Positions 43,426-56,425 of a stretch of DNA of 64,000 nt are shown one piece after another. Every line of letters begins with the position of its first letter. Position 1 is the stretch's first letter. The DNA is from Perognathus longimembris pacificus (Eukaryota; Chordata; Mammalia; Rodentia; Heteromyidae). Both the position numbers and the translations under genes were made by a program. Location: positions 14,707,142 to 14,771,141 of the forward strand of contig NC_063171.1 in NCBI RefSeq assembly GCF_023159225.1, read 5' to 3'. The notes under the pieces are model-generated. The model made no database searches. It had not been told where the DNA came from and saw only the letters and a program-made list of their open reading frames with translations.

Positions 43426-45917
43426 AATAAAAATACATTATAGGCGTGATCTTTTATTTAATCCCATTATTATCATTCCCTATTTGCACAGGAGAAAACT
43501 AAATTAATGACTAAGAAATGCCTCTTGTTTGTAGAAGCAGGTAAAAATTTAAACTCTGGTACTTGCATTCTATTCTTGGCATTTTTACTTTGCTTGAATG
43601 TAAATGTTATGAAAAACAATAAGAACGAAAGAAAGGAAAACATTGAAGCTAATATAATTACAGGACATATTATCCAATTAGTTCATCTTATTGTGTGTAT
43701 GTGTACAGTACTATTAATTATAGAGATACAAATTTATGACGAGCTTAATATCCACACAATAAAGTAGCACCCTATTTTATACAAAGCAATCTCCTGCTCT
43801 ATCAATGGACCAAAACATCCGATGTACCCTACTATATCTTTGTGATTTTTGTCCCTCTTTTTCTCTCCCAAAAATTTAATGCCAATTACTATGGTTAGCT
43901 TTAGTTATCCAAAAGTCCAGCTTCCCACCAAAAGCCTACGCATTCTTTACAATCTGGCATTCAGTGTAAATTAACCCTCATCAAACATAAAACTATCTTT
44001 TCCACATGGTGACTCTCATGAGCAAAGAGTTTGATGACAGCTGTTAGAGGCATATTTCATATCCTCACACATATTTAACACATGTTTAACAATTTTAGGG
44101 CTTCATTCAAATGACAAATTTCTCATTCATTTATTCCTTTATGTCATTAGGTAATTAACTCACTCTCTGATTTAGGGAAATTTTTCTTTAATTGGAAAAG
44201 TTTCCATGTCCTATATCTGAAATGTAAAATTAGAAACTATTCTAACATCTATATGCTCTAAAATTATGAGTTTTTATAATTAATTTTATTTGAAACATAA
44301 AATAAAACTTTCTAAAATTTTTGCTACTAATGTAAAATAAAAAATATTTGATTCCTAATAAAATTTACACTTACAAATGCTGTACATTCAGTACATATTT
44401 CAAATAACGTAAATGCAAATACATTTCAATGTCCTCTGAAGTTTTATTACAAAAAACAACTAAATTAAACATGACTGGTTCAAAGACACCATGAACTTTT
44501 CCAAGACTGAGTTAGCTTGATTCACTTTGAAAAACAATTGCATTACTGAATTGATATGTAGTAAAGGACACAATTTAAGGTAGAATTATTTTTATTGGAT
44601 TAGCATTTCATGTAGACTTAAACTTGTAGAGTACTTTGCTTTTTTAGGTTTTGGATCACAATCCTGAGGTATGTTTTAGTGATTCAAATAGTGATGTGCT
44701 AACTGAATGTTTCATCATAAAGGAAATAAAACCTTAATGATCTTCATGACAAAACCTTTGTCTTTAAAACTACAAATGTCATATATTTTTATTATTGAAA
44801 TATGCAAGTAAAGTAAATATTATTGGTAAAACTAAGTCTTCACACTAATTAAAACAGACCACTTAAAATATTTAAAAAAAATGCAATTTGAAAAGAAAAA
44901 TTCCTGTACACTTGCTTAATACAAAAAAAAGCAAAGGGATTTCCATAACTTCTTTGGGAGTATTTGCAGGAATCAGGGAAGAAATGGTTCTCTTGAACTT
45001 CCTTTCTGCCTGTAAATATACAAATACTAAGTGTGACAGAACAAGGGGTGTTTCTGTGAGTTTAATATCAATTTATCTTTTCCAATAGTGAGAAAAAAGG
45101 AGGCTGGAGTCTTCAGAAGATGGTGAAGTAGCACTGAGGTCACAAAAGCTTAAATAAAGATGAAATGCATTTTACTGCAAGGCACATATTTAATAAAATG
45201 TGAATGGAAATATATTAGACATGAGTGTAATAAAGATGTATATATTCTTATGAGCTGATCTTCAGTATTGCTTTATTCAACTTAAGTACTTCAACCTTCA
45301 AACAAAATCTTGCCATACCCTAAGTGTGATTTTTAAATTATAATCGAGGCAGAGGCTTGATATCTGACTTTAGAAACATGTATTTGAATATATATGAACA
45401 ATGTCATTCTCCTCTGCTGTGCATCATCAAGACTTTACCAGGTGTTCTAGAGTCAGTTCATCTCCTCGTTTCTTTGTGATTGACTATGAGCACCCCTAGA
45501 AGACAGAAGAAAGCACTTTAGCACTCTCTCAAGTGAAATACTAAGTCCTTTTCCAGAGTTCCAGGCTTTATGTTTGTACTCTCAAACGACTTAACTCTAG
45601 GTTGACAGTTACCCTTTAGTTAAGCAATATATATCATTTAATGTCTTACTCTTTGAATTTACTCATAGTGTTTTCCTATCTGAACTTTTATTGAGAAGTA
45701 TGTCACTTGCAAACCCCCAATTTTTTCTTTTGATGAATAAGTACTGTTATATTAACCAAGGATTTCACGCTTCCTAGATTTGAGCTCTTCATTTTGAGCC
45801 TCCCTGTTGTTTTAGTTTAGTTTAATTTGTTTGTTTTTCAATTTTATTTTTAAATACCACTTACTTTCCATGAACAGGTTTTAGCTGTAATGAAAGTATT
45901 TCAGGCACCTGAAGTCT
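43426..45917. other. Unique AT-rich sequence
   Basis: The longest stretch without a repeat I can name. No open frame exceeds 90 codons and none has a recognisable motif. Confidence 0.45.
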
Positions 45918-46073
45918 GGGATGGGCCCCCAGTTTCATGTCCTGCATCCATATTCCTGGGTAGGATGCAGTCTCATGTCCAGCTTTCTCAGTGGGATGCA
46001 GTCACGTGTCCAGCTTCCTGGGTGATAATGCAGTCTCATGTCTAACTTTCTTGGTGGCATGCAGTCTCAGGAA
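45918..46073. repeat. Minisatellite, about 31-34 bp unit, 4-5 copies
   Basis: Repeated core GATGCAGTCTCATGTCCAGC with variants (GGATGCAGTCACGTGTCCAGC, AATGCAGTCTCATGTCTAAC, GCATGCAGTCTCAGG). The copies differ by about 10-20%. Confidence 0.8.
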
Positions 46074-46675
46074 CCTTTGACCCTGGCTGATTTGGAAGTG
46101 CAGTCCTCCCTTCCTGCTCAACTTGAAATGCCAGGTGTGAGACACCAGCATCTGACATGAAAACCCTTGATGTCTTAAAGTCCTCTTGCAAATACAGTCA
46201 TTTTGCATACTGGTCAATCTCCTTTATCACTGAAACTGTCTTCTGGGTAGCTGCATGCTGTGTAAGTTACATAAAATAACATGCCCCATTTCCATTCATA
46301 GGATTTCCACATGTTTAGCCCCCTCTGCCACCTGGATGATATCACAATAGAACAAAGAACTATAGGATCAGACACTCTTAAGTTCATAAGCAAGGGACCG
46401 GAATTTTCTATTTGTCACATCTGTCCATTTTTAGTTCTGATATTAGTGATCAAATGCTTAGCTCCAAAAGTCACCTGCAATATTTGAACATAAAAAGATC
46501 TGTACTTGTTTTATATATGTATAAATGTACATGTCAAAATGAAATCCCTTTGTACAAGAAATTGATGCTAATAAAAATCATAGGAAAATATGTAAATTAT
46601 GTGTATTTACTATGCCTGTTACTGGTACTAAATTACTTGATTGTAGTGTTTTTATTATTTTGTCCTGTTAGCTAT
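46074..46675. other. Anonymous sequence
   Basis: Left flank of the full-length L1. Nothing recognised. Confidence 0.4.
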
Positions 46676-46689
46676 AAAAATAAATAAAC

Positions 46690-48577
46690 ACAAGACTTCC
46701 GGGAAGACGGTGGAGGAACAGCAGAGGCCTAGCTGAGCTCCCTCCAACATCACAGTTTTCCCACCCCAAAGAAACTTTTACGCACAGTGCCCTGCACTCT
46801 GCGCAGCTAAAGCACTCAACAGAGACCAGGGAGAAATCCTTCAGACAGCAGCGGACAGACACGGATCGCAGGCTGAGAATGGATGCGCCAAAATTGCAGA
46901 GAAAGCATAAGTACCCCAAGAAAGACATTCTCACACATGCCCATAGAACAGCTTCTGGGAGGTAGCCCTTCCAGCACCACCAGAGCAAAGCGCCATCTTT
47001 GACACTGGCATAGGTTCAGACCAGACTGAAACTAAAGCAGGCCTGGGGAAAGAGAGACAAAGCAGTCATCTTTGAGAAGGGCAAGAAGGACCAAACAGTG
47101 AGAGCCAGCTCTGCCCAGGAGAATGACCCTGCCCAGGCAGAGGGATTGTCCTGGGCCGTGGCTCATCTAGAGGTGCCCTGCCCTGCCTGCCTGAATTCCT
47201 AAATTAAAAAAGAAAGTGGCAAGCAGCTACTGGCAGCCTGGAACAACCAGACAGGAGAACAAACAGTTCCCAAGACAGATAAATGGCCCCGTCACAGAGG
47301 AAGCCCAATTCCCAGCCCTAAATGGAGCTGAATTCCATAGCTAGCTCCACCCAGGTGGCCACACCAACCAGGAGGGAAGAACCTCCCCAAGGCAAGCAAC
47401 TCTCAGCTGGGTAATCCAGGCCAGAGGCACCCCACCCTGCTGATTCCATGGCCTATTCAAAGCCAGGCGTTAAAGGCAGCAGCCCCACAGCAGATGGGAG
47501 GAGCCATGGTTCCCGAGACTGTTCACGTCCCCCATCTACAGAGGACTCCCAAGTCTTACCTGCTAGCTATGAGAACCACAGAGACCCAGGATTTCACTAA
47601 CAGAAGAGGGTCAGAGAAGATCTACCCCCTGCGAACTGAAAGCAAGTCAAACCAGCCAAGCGGCAAAAAAGACTGCAGACCATCACAAGGAAACCAGAGA
47701 CTGTAGAAAGCCCACCCAAAAAAGGAAGACTCCATTTTTTTCTCAAACATTTTTTAAGCTTTCTTTTTTCTATTTTTTTTTAATTTTTTCATTTCTGAAA
47801 CATCGTTGGTTTTTTTGTTTCCATTTTTACCTGTTTGTTCTATTAGTTGTTTTTTTTTTTTTTTTTTTTTTTTTTGCTTGTTCATTTTTCTGGTTATTTT
47901 TCATTTTTATTTTTGTTAATAATTTTTCTCTGTTTTGTGTATCAGTCTTCCAATATTTTTTTCTTATTTCTCTCTTTGCATTCTTTCTTTAAAAATTACT
48001 TTCCTATGAATAACATCACCACTCTTTACTTCTAACTCTCCATTGTCTATCATTTTAACCTTGTTCTTTATACTGATTCTACTCTCCTCCACATTTCCAT
48101 GTCACTGAAACTAAACCAAAATCATCACACACACATACCCAATACATTTTAATCTATTATCTTTACTACCGCTAACTTACCCTCCTGACTTACTTCCAGG
48201 ACCTTCAGGTTCCATTGACTCCTGGTTATTGGATAGATGGTATAACTGCTTAATCTGAGTGAATCAAAGGGGTTCATAGAGAAAGCCAGTCCAAAAAGAA
48301 CATAATATAAGAACAAGAATTGCTCATAGGGTTATAACACTAAATAAGTAACTACTGAATACAGGGCTCAGGATTGGTTGTCATATTTAAATTGTATTCT
48401 TTAGGAACACCAAATCTAATTTTATATACAGATATTCAAGGTATCTGTATATAATTGTGAACTTCTAAGATTTACACAACAGTGCTTGGTAAGGGCTGCT
48501 TTGGGTCTTAAACGGTTCTCACAGGTGCTTGTAGATTGGAATTCCCAATCCAAATGGACAGAAGAAACACAAGAAAG
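46690..48577 (+). promoter_or_regulatory. L1 5' UTR
   Basis: GC-rich first 1 kb with several GCC/CAGC-rich blocks, then a T-rich second part including a run of about 27 T at 47848-47875. Homologous to 13961-17272 without the nested insertion. Presumed L1 internal promoter; activity unknown. Confidence 0.75.
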
Positions 48578-49660
48578 ATGGCAAACAATGGAGTCTTATT
48601 TCCCACTCAAAACAAGCAGGAAGCAGAGCAATCAAAGACAGAGAAGAGAACCCTCAAAATACTCTACAAAGTCTACTGATAAACATGATAAATGAAAAGC
48701 TTGAATCAATAGAACAATCCTTCCATAAAGTAATAGAGAATTTCATAGCCTTGACAAATAGAAAGATAAATGAAATTCAAGAGTCAAATGAAAAGATAGC
48801 TACTGAGGTAAAAGATTTGAGAGACAGCATTCAAAACCAAATTAATGAAGTTAATGAAATAAAGAAGTCCATGCAGGACCTAAAAGATGACATGGAAATC
48901 ATCAGGAAAGACCAGTCAAAAGGAAAATAGATTTGAAATCAAGTAGCTAGCCTGCAGTCCTGACTAACTGAAACAGAGGATTGAATCTAAGGAGCTGAAG
49001 ATTCCCTAGAATCTATGGAGAAAGATTAAAAAAAATAAAAATAAAAAACCAATCCATCGACAAAACATATCACTCCAAGAGCTCCAAGACACAATCAAGA
49101 AGCCTAATTTAAGGCTAAGAGGTATTGAGGAAAACCTGGACAAAGAACTTAATGGAATAGGCAACGTATTTAACAGAATATTAGCCAAGAACTTCCCAAA
49201 TATCCAGAAGGAGAGGCCTATACAGATACAAGAAGCATTTAGAAAACCAAACCAACCAGACCAGAACAGGACATCCCACCCACACATTATGATCAGAACA
49301 GAATCAATAGAGACCAAGGAAAGAATCCTTAAAGTTATGGGGAGAAGAAAACAATCACATATAAAGGAAAAGCAATCAGAATAACCCAGATTTCTCATCA
49401 GAGACCATGAAAGAAAGGAGAGCCTGGAATGAGGTATGCCAAACCCTCAATAAAAATGCCAACCAGAATACTGTACCCAGCTAAACTCTCATTCATAGCT
49501 GTAGGTCAAATAAAAAGTCTTCCACAGTAAGCAAAAACTGAACCAATATATCTCCACCAAACCAGCTTTACAGAAAATCCTCTGAGATGTAAAATAATCA
49601 AAATCCCAATACAGACAGAGAAATGAACCCTAAATAGTAAACCAGAATATCAGATCAAGA
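48578..49660 (+). pseudogene. L1 ORF1 remnant
   Basis: Starts at an ATG in AAAGATGGCAAAC and is frameshifted within the first 40 codons. A run of 81 codons at 48685-48930 reads as coiled coil (INEKLESIEQSFHK to KKSMQDLKDDMEI, heptad pattern). The next part, about 49080-49530, gives frame-shifted matches to the RNA-binding and C-terminal domains (FPNIQKERPIQIQEAFRKPN, then ERILKVMGRRKQSHIKEK). ORF1p is the L1 RNA-binding trimer; this copy has stops and shifts throughout. Confidence 0.8.
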
Positions 49661-49689
49661 AATGGGAAGACACAGCTTTTAACCAGATA

Positions 49690-52600
49690 GTGATAATGAA
49701 AGAAAGAAATGATCAGCTCTCAATCCTAACTCTCAACATTAATGGACTAAATTCCCCAATCAAACGACATAGGCTCATTAGTTGGATCAAACATCAAGAT
49801 CCATCTTTCTGCTGCCTCCAAGAGATACATGTATCCAGCAAAAGTAAACATCTTCTAAAAGTGAAAGGCTGGAATCAAATCTACCAAGCAAATGGCCCCC
49901 ATGAGATGGCTGGAGTTGCAATCTTAGTATCAGACAAAATTGACTTCAAATTTAAAAAGGTAAGAAGAGACAAAAAGGTTACTACATACTAATAAAAGGA
50001 TCTCTTCTACAGGAAGATCTAACCATCGTAAATATCTACACAACAAATACAGTAGCACCCAACTTCATCAAACAAACACTACTGACACTAAAAACACTCA
50101 GAGTCCCAAACACATTGATAGTTGGGGACTTTAACACTTCACTGTCACCTATGGACAGATCAACATGCCAAAAACTGTAAAAGCAAACCACAGAACTAAA
50201 CAAATGCATAGACCGCTAGACTTAACCGACATCTACACAATATTCCACCCAGCAACAACAGAATACATATTCTTCTCAGAAGCACATGGAAGATTCTAAA
50301 AATAGATCACATCTTAGGGCACAAAGAAAATCTGTACAAACTCAGAAGTATCAAAACCATTCCCTGCATTCTCAGACCACAATGGAATAAAATGAGAACT
50401 CAACTCAAACAGCCACCACAGAAAATCCTACAATTCACGGAGACAAAACAACACACTGCTGAACCATCAGTGGGTCATTGAAGAAATTAAAACGGAAATT
50501 CATATGTTTATGGAATTCAACCAAGGTGAGGACACAAAGTACCAGCTCCTTTGGGACACAGAAAAGGCAGTACTCAGAGGAAAATTTGTATCTCTGACTG
50601 CATACACCAACAAACTGGAAAGACAGCAACTCAATAATTTAAGGAAGCACCTTATTTTCCTTGAGAGAGAACAACAAGCCAAACCCCAGATCAATAGGCG
50701 GAAGCAAATAATTAAAAATCAAATCAGAATTAAATCAATTAGAGATGAAAAAAAACATCAAAAGAATCAACAAAACAAAGAGTTGATTCTTTGAAAAAAT
50801 CAACAAGATAGAGAGACCCCTAGCAAACCAGACCAAAAAATGAAGCCAGCACATCCAATTAAACAAGATCAGAGATGAAACAAGTAACATCACCACAGAA
50901 ACAACCAAAATTCAGAACACAATAAGGGACTGTTTTGCAAACCTTTATGCCAACAAATTCGAGAACTTAGAATAAATGTATGATTTCCTAGAAAAAAATT
51001 CATATACCCAAACTCAACCATGAAAATTTAAACCTTCTAAACAGACCCATATCCACTATTGAAATAGAAATGTCAATAAGTGATCTCCCATCCAAGAAAA
51101 GCTCAGATCCAGATGGATTCACAGCAGAATTCTACAAGTCCTTCAAAACAGGACTCACACCAATATTTCTCAAAATCTTCAATGAAATTGAAAGGGAACG
51201 TTCACTAAAAGACACATTCAATGAAGCCAGGATAACTCTTATCTCAAAAACAGGCAGGGACTCATCACGGAAAGAGGACTATAGAATGATTTCTCTGATG
51301 ACCATAGACGCAAAAATTCTCAACAAAATTCTGGCCAACAGACTTCTACAGGTCATCAAAAAAATCATACACCATGGTCAAATTGGATTCATCCTCGGGA
51401 TGCAAACTTGGTTCAATAAACGCAAGTCAATTAATGTATTCCACCACATCAACCTGAGCAAGGTAAAGAACTCTAAATGTTGAAAAACTAAAGCCATTCC
51501 CTTTAAAATCAGCAACAAGACAGGGATGTTCACTCTCTTCCCTGCTCTTCAACATTGTACTAGAATTCCTAGCCAAAGCAATTAGGCAAGAAGAAAATAT
51601 AAAGGGGATCCAAATAGGAAAAGATGATGTTAAACTTTCTCTATTTGCAGATGATATGATCCTATACCTAAAGACCCCATAGACTCTATTCCCAAGCTAC
51701 TAGAGCTGATCCAAAATTTTGGAAAAGTTGCAGGATATGAAATAAACCTTCAAAAATCAACAGCCTTTCTCTATGCTAACGACCTGAAGATTGAGACTGA
51801 AATCAGGAAAACAACTCCTTTTACAATAGCGTCAAAAAACATAAAATACCTAGGAATAACCTTAACTAAAGAAGTAAAAGACCTCTATGATGAGAACTTT
51901 ATAAACATGAAAACTGAAATTAAGGCTGAACTAGGGAAATGGAAAAACCTCCCATGGTCCTGGATTGGGAGGATTAATATAATCAAAATGGCAATATTGC
52001 CAAAGGCTACCTACAAATTCAATGCAATACCAATTAATATCCCAACACCATTTTTTAATGAAATAGAGGAAGCAATCCAGAAATGTATATGGAACAATAG
52101 AAGACCCCGAATTGCAAAAAATAATCCTAAGCAGAAAGAACAGTGCTGGAGGAATTACAATACCCAACTTGAAGCTGTATTATAAAGCTATAGTAATAAA
52201 AACAGCTTGGTGTTGACACCCAAACAGGCCTGAAGACCAATGGAACAAAATTGAAGACCCAGAAATGAGCCCACAGAACTATGCCTACTTAATCTTTGAA
52301 AAAGGAGGTAAAACAATAGTTTGGAAGAAAGATAGCCTCTTTAACAAATGGTGCTGGCAAAACTGGTTCAACACATGCAACAAACTAAAACCAGATCCTT
52401 AGATATCATCCTGCACCAAAATCAATTCTAAATGGATCAAAGACCTCTAAATCAAAACAGACACCCTGAAAACACTAAAGGAAGCATTAGGAGAAACACT
52501 TGGGCTCCTTGTCACCGGATGGAACGTTCTTAAAAAAGACCCAGAAAGGCTACAAATCAAAGATAGGTTGGACAAATGGGACTGCATCAAACTGCAGAGG

Positions 52601-53320
52601 TTCTGAAGAGCAAAGGTCATAGCTCGCAAGATAAACAGAAAGCTCATAGATTGGGAAAAGATCTTTACCAGCCATATTACGGACAAAGGCCTCATATCTA
52701 AAATATATGCAGAATTAAAAAAAAAATTACCTTCCTCCAAAACAAAACGGCAAATAACCAATAGCCCCCTCATCAAGTGGGCTAAATACTTAAAAAGAGA
52801 CTTCTCTGATTAGGAAATGAGAATGGCCAAGAGACATATGAAAAGTGCTCTACATCACTGGCCATAAAAGAAATGCAAATCAAAACAACATTGAGATTCC
52901 ATCTCACTCCAGTAAGAATGACCTATATCAAGAAATCTAACATCAACAATTGTTGGATGGGATGTGGCCAAAAGGGAACCCTACTTCATTGCTGGTGGGA
53001 ATATAAACTGGTTCAGTCACTCTGGCAAGCGGTATGGAGATTCCTCAGAAGCCTATGACCCTGCAGCCCCACTTTTGGGTATGTATCCCAAAGACCATAA
53101 ACAAAATCACACTAAAGCTACCAGCACAACAATGTTCATTGCAGCTCATTTTGTCATAGGTAGAGGCTGGAACCAACCCAGATGCCCCTCAGTAGATGAA
53201 TGGATCAGGAAAATGTGATACAGATACACAATGGAATTTTTATGTCTCTATCAGAAAGAATGACATTTTCCCATATGTAAGGAAATGGAAGGACTTGGAA
53301 AAAATTATACTAAGTGAAGT
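49690..53320 (+). pseudogene. L1 ORF2 remnant (endonuclease-reverse transcriptase)
   Basis: The endonuclease domain begins with LNINGLNSPIKRHRLISW and QEIH at 49729-49840 and retains VGDFNTSLSP near 50130. A linker (VLRGKFVSLTAYTNKL) follows at about 50568, then reverse transcriptase fingers and palm from 51070 ([29 protein letters not shown]). At 51470-51471 about 146 bp present in the sister L1 (19795-19940) are deleted, removing palm motif A with its catalytic aspartate and shifting frame. FADD survives at 51643-51654 in another frame. The C-terminal cysteine region is at about 52955-53060. Confidence 0.88.
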
Positions 53321-53866
53321 GAACCAGACCCAAAGAAACATGGACTCTATGGTCTCCCTCATAGGGAATAATTAGTACAGGTTTAGGCTAGTCACAGCAT
53401 AGGAGCACAAGAGCCCAATAGCTATACCCTTATGAACACAAAAGATAATGGTAAGTGAAATAATCTCCATGATATGGAAACGACTGTTATATCAATGTTG
53501 TAATTACATGCGATGTGAAACCATAGCTTTTATTATTGATGATCCTCTCTTATGCCCTTCCTGTGGTCATACCTTGACTATCTGTTTTTCTTATCTGAGT
53601 ACATTGGAAACCTTGTATACAGGTATTAGAACTAGGAAACTGTAAGGTAATACCAAAATTGAGAAACACGGCAAAGAAGACAAATGTTTACAAAAACAAT
53701 ACTTGCAAAACTCTTTAGTGTAAAAGGAAAATGGTGAGAAAGGAGGGGGGGGAGTGAGGGAGGAGGTAACAAAAAGTACAATAAATGTATCCAATGCCTA
53801 AAGTATGAAACTGTAACCTCTCAGTACTTCAGTTTGGTAATAAAACTTTAAAATAAAAATAAGATT
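53321..53866 (+). other. L1 3' UTR and tail
   Basis: GGAATAATTAGTACAGG, TATTGATGATCCTCTC, a G-rich tract at 53738-53765 and an ATAAAA-rich tail. Confidence 0.8.
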
Positions 53867-53974
53867 AAAAATGAATAAACTGATATATGAGTGTGGATGA
53901 TACATATATTTCAACATGCACCAGTAGATTTTTCCATAATAATACCAGAAAAATTCTTTAAATTAAGAAATCAT

Positions 53975-54690
53975 TAACTGTGGAGGTTACTGTTTCATAA
54001 GTAAGTCAGTGAGTACATTTCTTTTCCAACTTGTTTCTTCCTCCCTCATTTTCCCCTGCCTCTCTCCTCTTCATTCCCCCCCACCATGAGTCATACAGTT
54101 GGTTTACACCATATAGTTTTGTAAGTATTGCTGTTGCATGTGTTTGTCTTTTTATCCTTTGCCTCTCGGTTTGGGTATTTCTTTTTCCTTCCCTAGTTCC
54201 AATACACATATAAACAATATCCAGGGTACTAAAGTCAGCAATAGTGATATCAGGAGGAAACCCATGGGAAGGAAATAGGAAAAGAAAAAAGGAAAGAAAA
54301 GAAAAGAAAAGGGCATGGTTTTATATGGCATGTTGAAAATAACAACAGTGATGTACCACTTGTTTCCATAACTTGAAGTTCATTTTGCTTAGCATAATCT
54401 TATGTGTTCATATGGGCATAGCTCTTGAGCTATTGTGATCTTCTGCTAGAATTATCCTAGACACGTATTAATTCTTGCCTATGAAGGAATCCATAGAGTC
54501 CATATTTCTTTGGGTTTGGCTCAGTTCAATTAGTATTATTTTTTGCAAGTCCTTCCATTTTCTTACTAATGGAACAATGCCATTTTTTCTGACAGGGGCA
54601 TAGAATTCCACTATGTATATGTACCACATTTTCTTCATCCACTCATCTACTGAGGGACATCTAGGTTTGTTCCATATTGTAACTGTGACA
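53975..54690 (-). mobile_element. 5'-truncated L1 (3' UTR and ORF2 end)
   Basis: Antisense L1 about 100 bp beyond the full-length L1: GGAGGTTACTGTTTCATAAG, C-rich tract 54048-54085, TTCCAATACACATATAAAC, GGTTTGGCTCAGTTCAATTA and CATCCACTCATCTACTGAGG. Confidence 0.8.
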
Positions 54691-56040
54691 AATTGTTCAG
54701 CATCTATGTTATATATTCTTAATTTCTTATTTTTATTTTTACTTTCTCAGCAGGTTCACACATTTCATACCACAGTGTAGACACAGGATGTTTTCCTTGG
54801 TTAAAAATCTTTCCTGTCTTGCATGTGGAAAATATTGCTATGTCTCTTGATTTGTTTCTGTTATCCTTAAAATATCTATCATTGCTATTCCCTGATGCAT
54901 GAGCTTGACACAAATTAATTCTTGAATCAAAGAGAGTGAATCTTTTCTCCATTTTCCCCCTATAATTATAGCTTTTTAAAAAAAGTCCAAATGAAGATAT
55001 TTCCCAATTACTTAGTAAAAATGTGTTCTTGGCCTTAGCGTATACATGTCTATATAAAAAGCAAATACAGTACACCAGTTCTGTGAGGATCTTCTGTGTC
55101 TAGATAGTTTAACTGATTCACACAGAGCATTCTGAAATTGACAATTGCATGTAATTGAGATTGTATCTCCCTTGCACATTACAGACATTCTTCTGACAAT
55201 GAGAGGGGGAAATATTTCCCTGAGGAATCACAGATTTTTCAGAACAGTGATAGTGTGAAAATTGTTCAGTTCTCCTGAGTACAAAATTTCCATCTCCCAT
55301 CCCTTCTTTAGTTCTCAAAATCCACAACAATTCAGGCTGTTTTCTTGTTAGTGTGTGCTTCCAACTCTCTGCCTTTAATCCTAGTGCAAAGAAATGTGGC
55401 CTTTTTCTACTGCATCTTTGCTTATATCCTCAGCTTTTAAATTTCTACCAGGTGAGAACTTTACCACTATGCCATATTCCCAGCCTCATAGGCCATATTC
55501 CCAGCCCCTACATTTCTACAATGACAGCACTGGATTGCCACACATGACTCTCACATTTTAAGAATGTATAAATAAAAAAAGAAGAAAATGACAACAAAAT
55601 GAAGACTTCTTCAGAAGAGCGGGACTTCATCAGTGAGGAAATGTCAGCTCTTAACTCGTCAAAGACTTCCATATAAAGAAAGAGGAACCAAATCCTTGCA
55701 TATACTGACTTTCTTGGTGTGCAGATTCTCTTTCTTTATCATGTGCTTGACTCCAAAATTCAGTTAGTTTATCACTGAGTTTAAAAAAAATCATCACAAT
55801 TATTCTAATGCAACATTAATACATTCTCCCAAATTAATCATTCTGTTTCCACAAACTGTTTTGATGAGAATGCATTGGATGTGCTTTATTGACAATTAAA
55901 AGTATTCCACGGAAAACATGAATCTAAACTTCAATGCCTTGCTCTCTGATTGAGGTATGCATAGTACAAGGTAACAGTAGCCTTTTTTTCCCTTCCTTTT
56001 TTGGTAGGAGCAATGAAAGGGTTTCTTTCTTACTTTTTTT
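54691..56040. other. Anonymous sequence with SINE scraps
   Basis: At 55460-55510 the phrase GCCATATTCCCAGCC occurs twice within 35 bases, as in the 5' end of an antisense dimeric SINE. The rest is unrecognised. Confidence 0.4.
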
Positions 56041-56054
56041 CCAAAAACTGGAAT

Positions 56055-56425
56055 ATTTTTTTCCTGTATTGTCAAAGTGAAGTACAAAGGGGTTGCAGTT
56101 TCATATGTAAGGCAATGAGTACATTTCTTGCTCAACTTGTTACCTCCTTCCCCACCTCCCTCCTCCCCCTTTCCCTCTCCACCCCACAAGTTGAACAGTT
56201 GGTTTACACCAAAAAGGTTTTGTAAGTATTGCTTTTGGAATTGTTTGTCTTTTTAAACTTTGTCTCTTGTCCTTTTCCAATCTCTAGTTCTAATACACAT
56301 ATGTACAGTATCCAGGGTACTCAGATAAGATATAGTGATTGATAGCAGGGTTCAACCACAGGAAGGGAATACGAGAGAAACAAACAAACAAAAAAAAGGG
56401 TACAGTTTCACATGGCATTTTTTTG
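56055..56425 (-). mobile_element. 5'-truncated L1 3' end
   Basis: TTGTCAAAGTGAAGTACAAAGG, the C/T-rich tract 56140-56185, GGTTTACACCAAAAAGG, CAGATAAGATATAGTG and TTTCACATGGCAT in antisense order. Confidence 0.8.

Larger units (their letters stand above)
46690..53866 (+). mobile_element. Full-length LINE-1 with 14-bp target duplication
   Basis: 7.18 kb from ACAAGACTTCCGGGAAGACG to an A-rich tail ending just before 53867. The duplication is AAAAATAAATAAAC (46676-46689) against AAAAATGAATAAAC (53867-53880), 13 of 14 bases. It contains 5' UTR, ORF1, ORF2 and 3' UTR in order, with fewer lesions than the L1 at 13961 but no intact reading frame. Confidence 0.92.

Noticed and set aside
43507..43767. 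86-codon frame in unique DNA
   Set aside because: AT-rich, no codon bias or motif, no splice context that I can defend; expected by chance.
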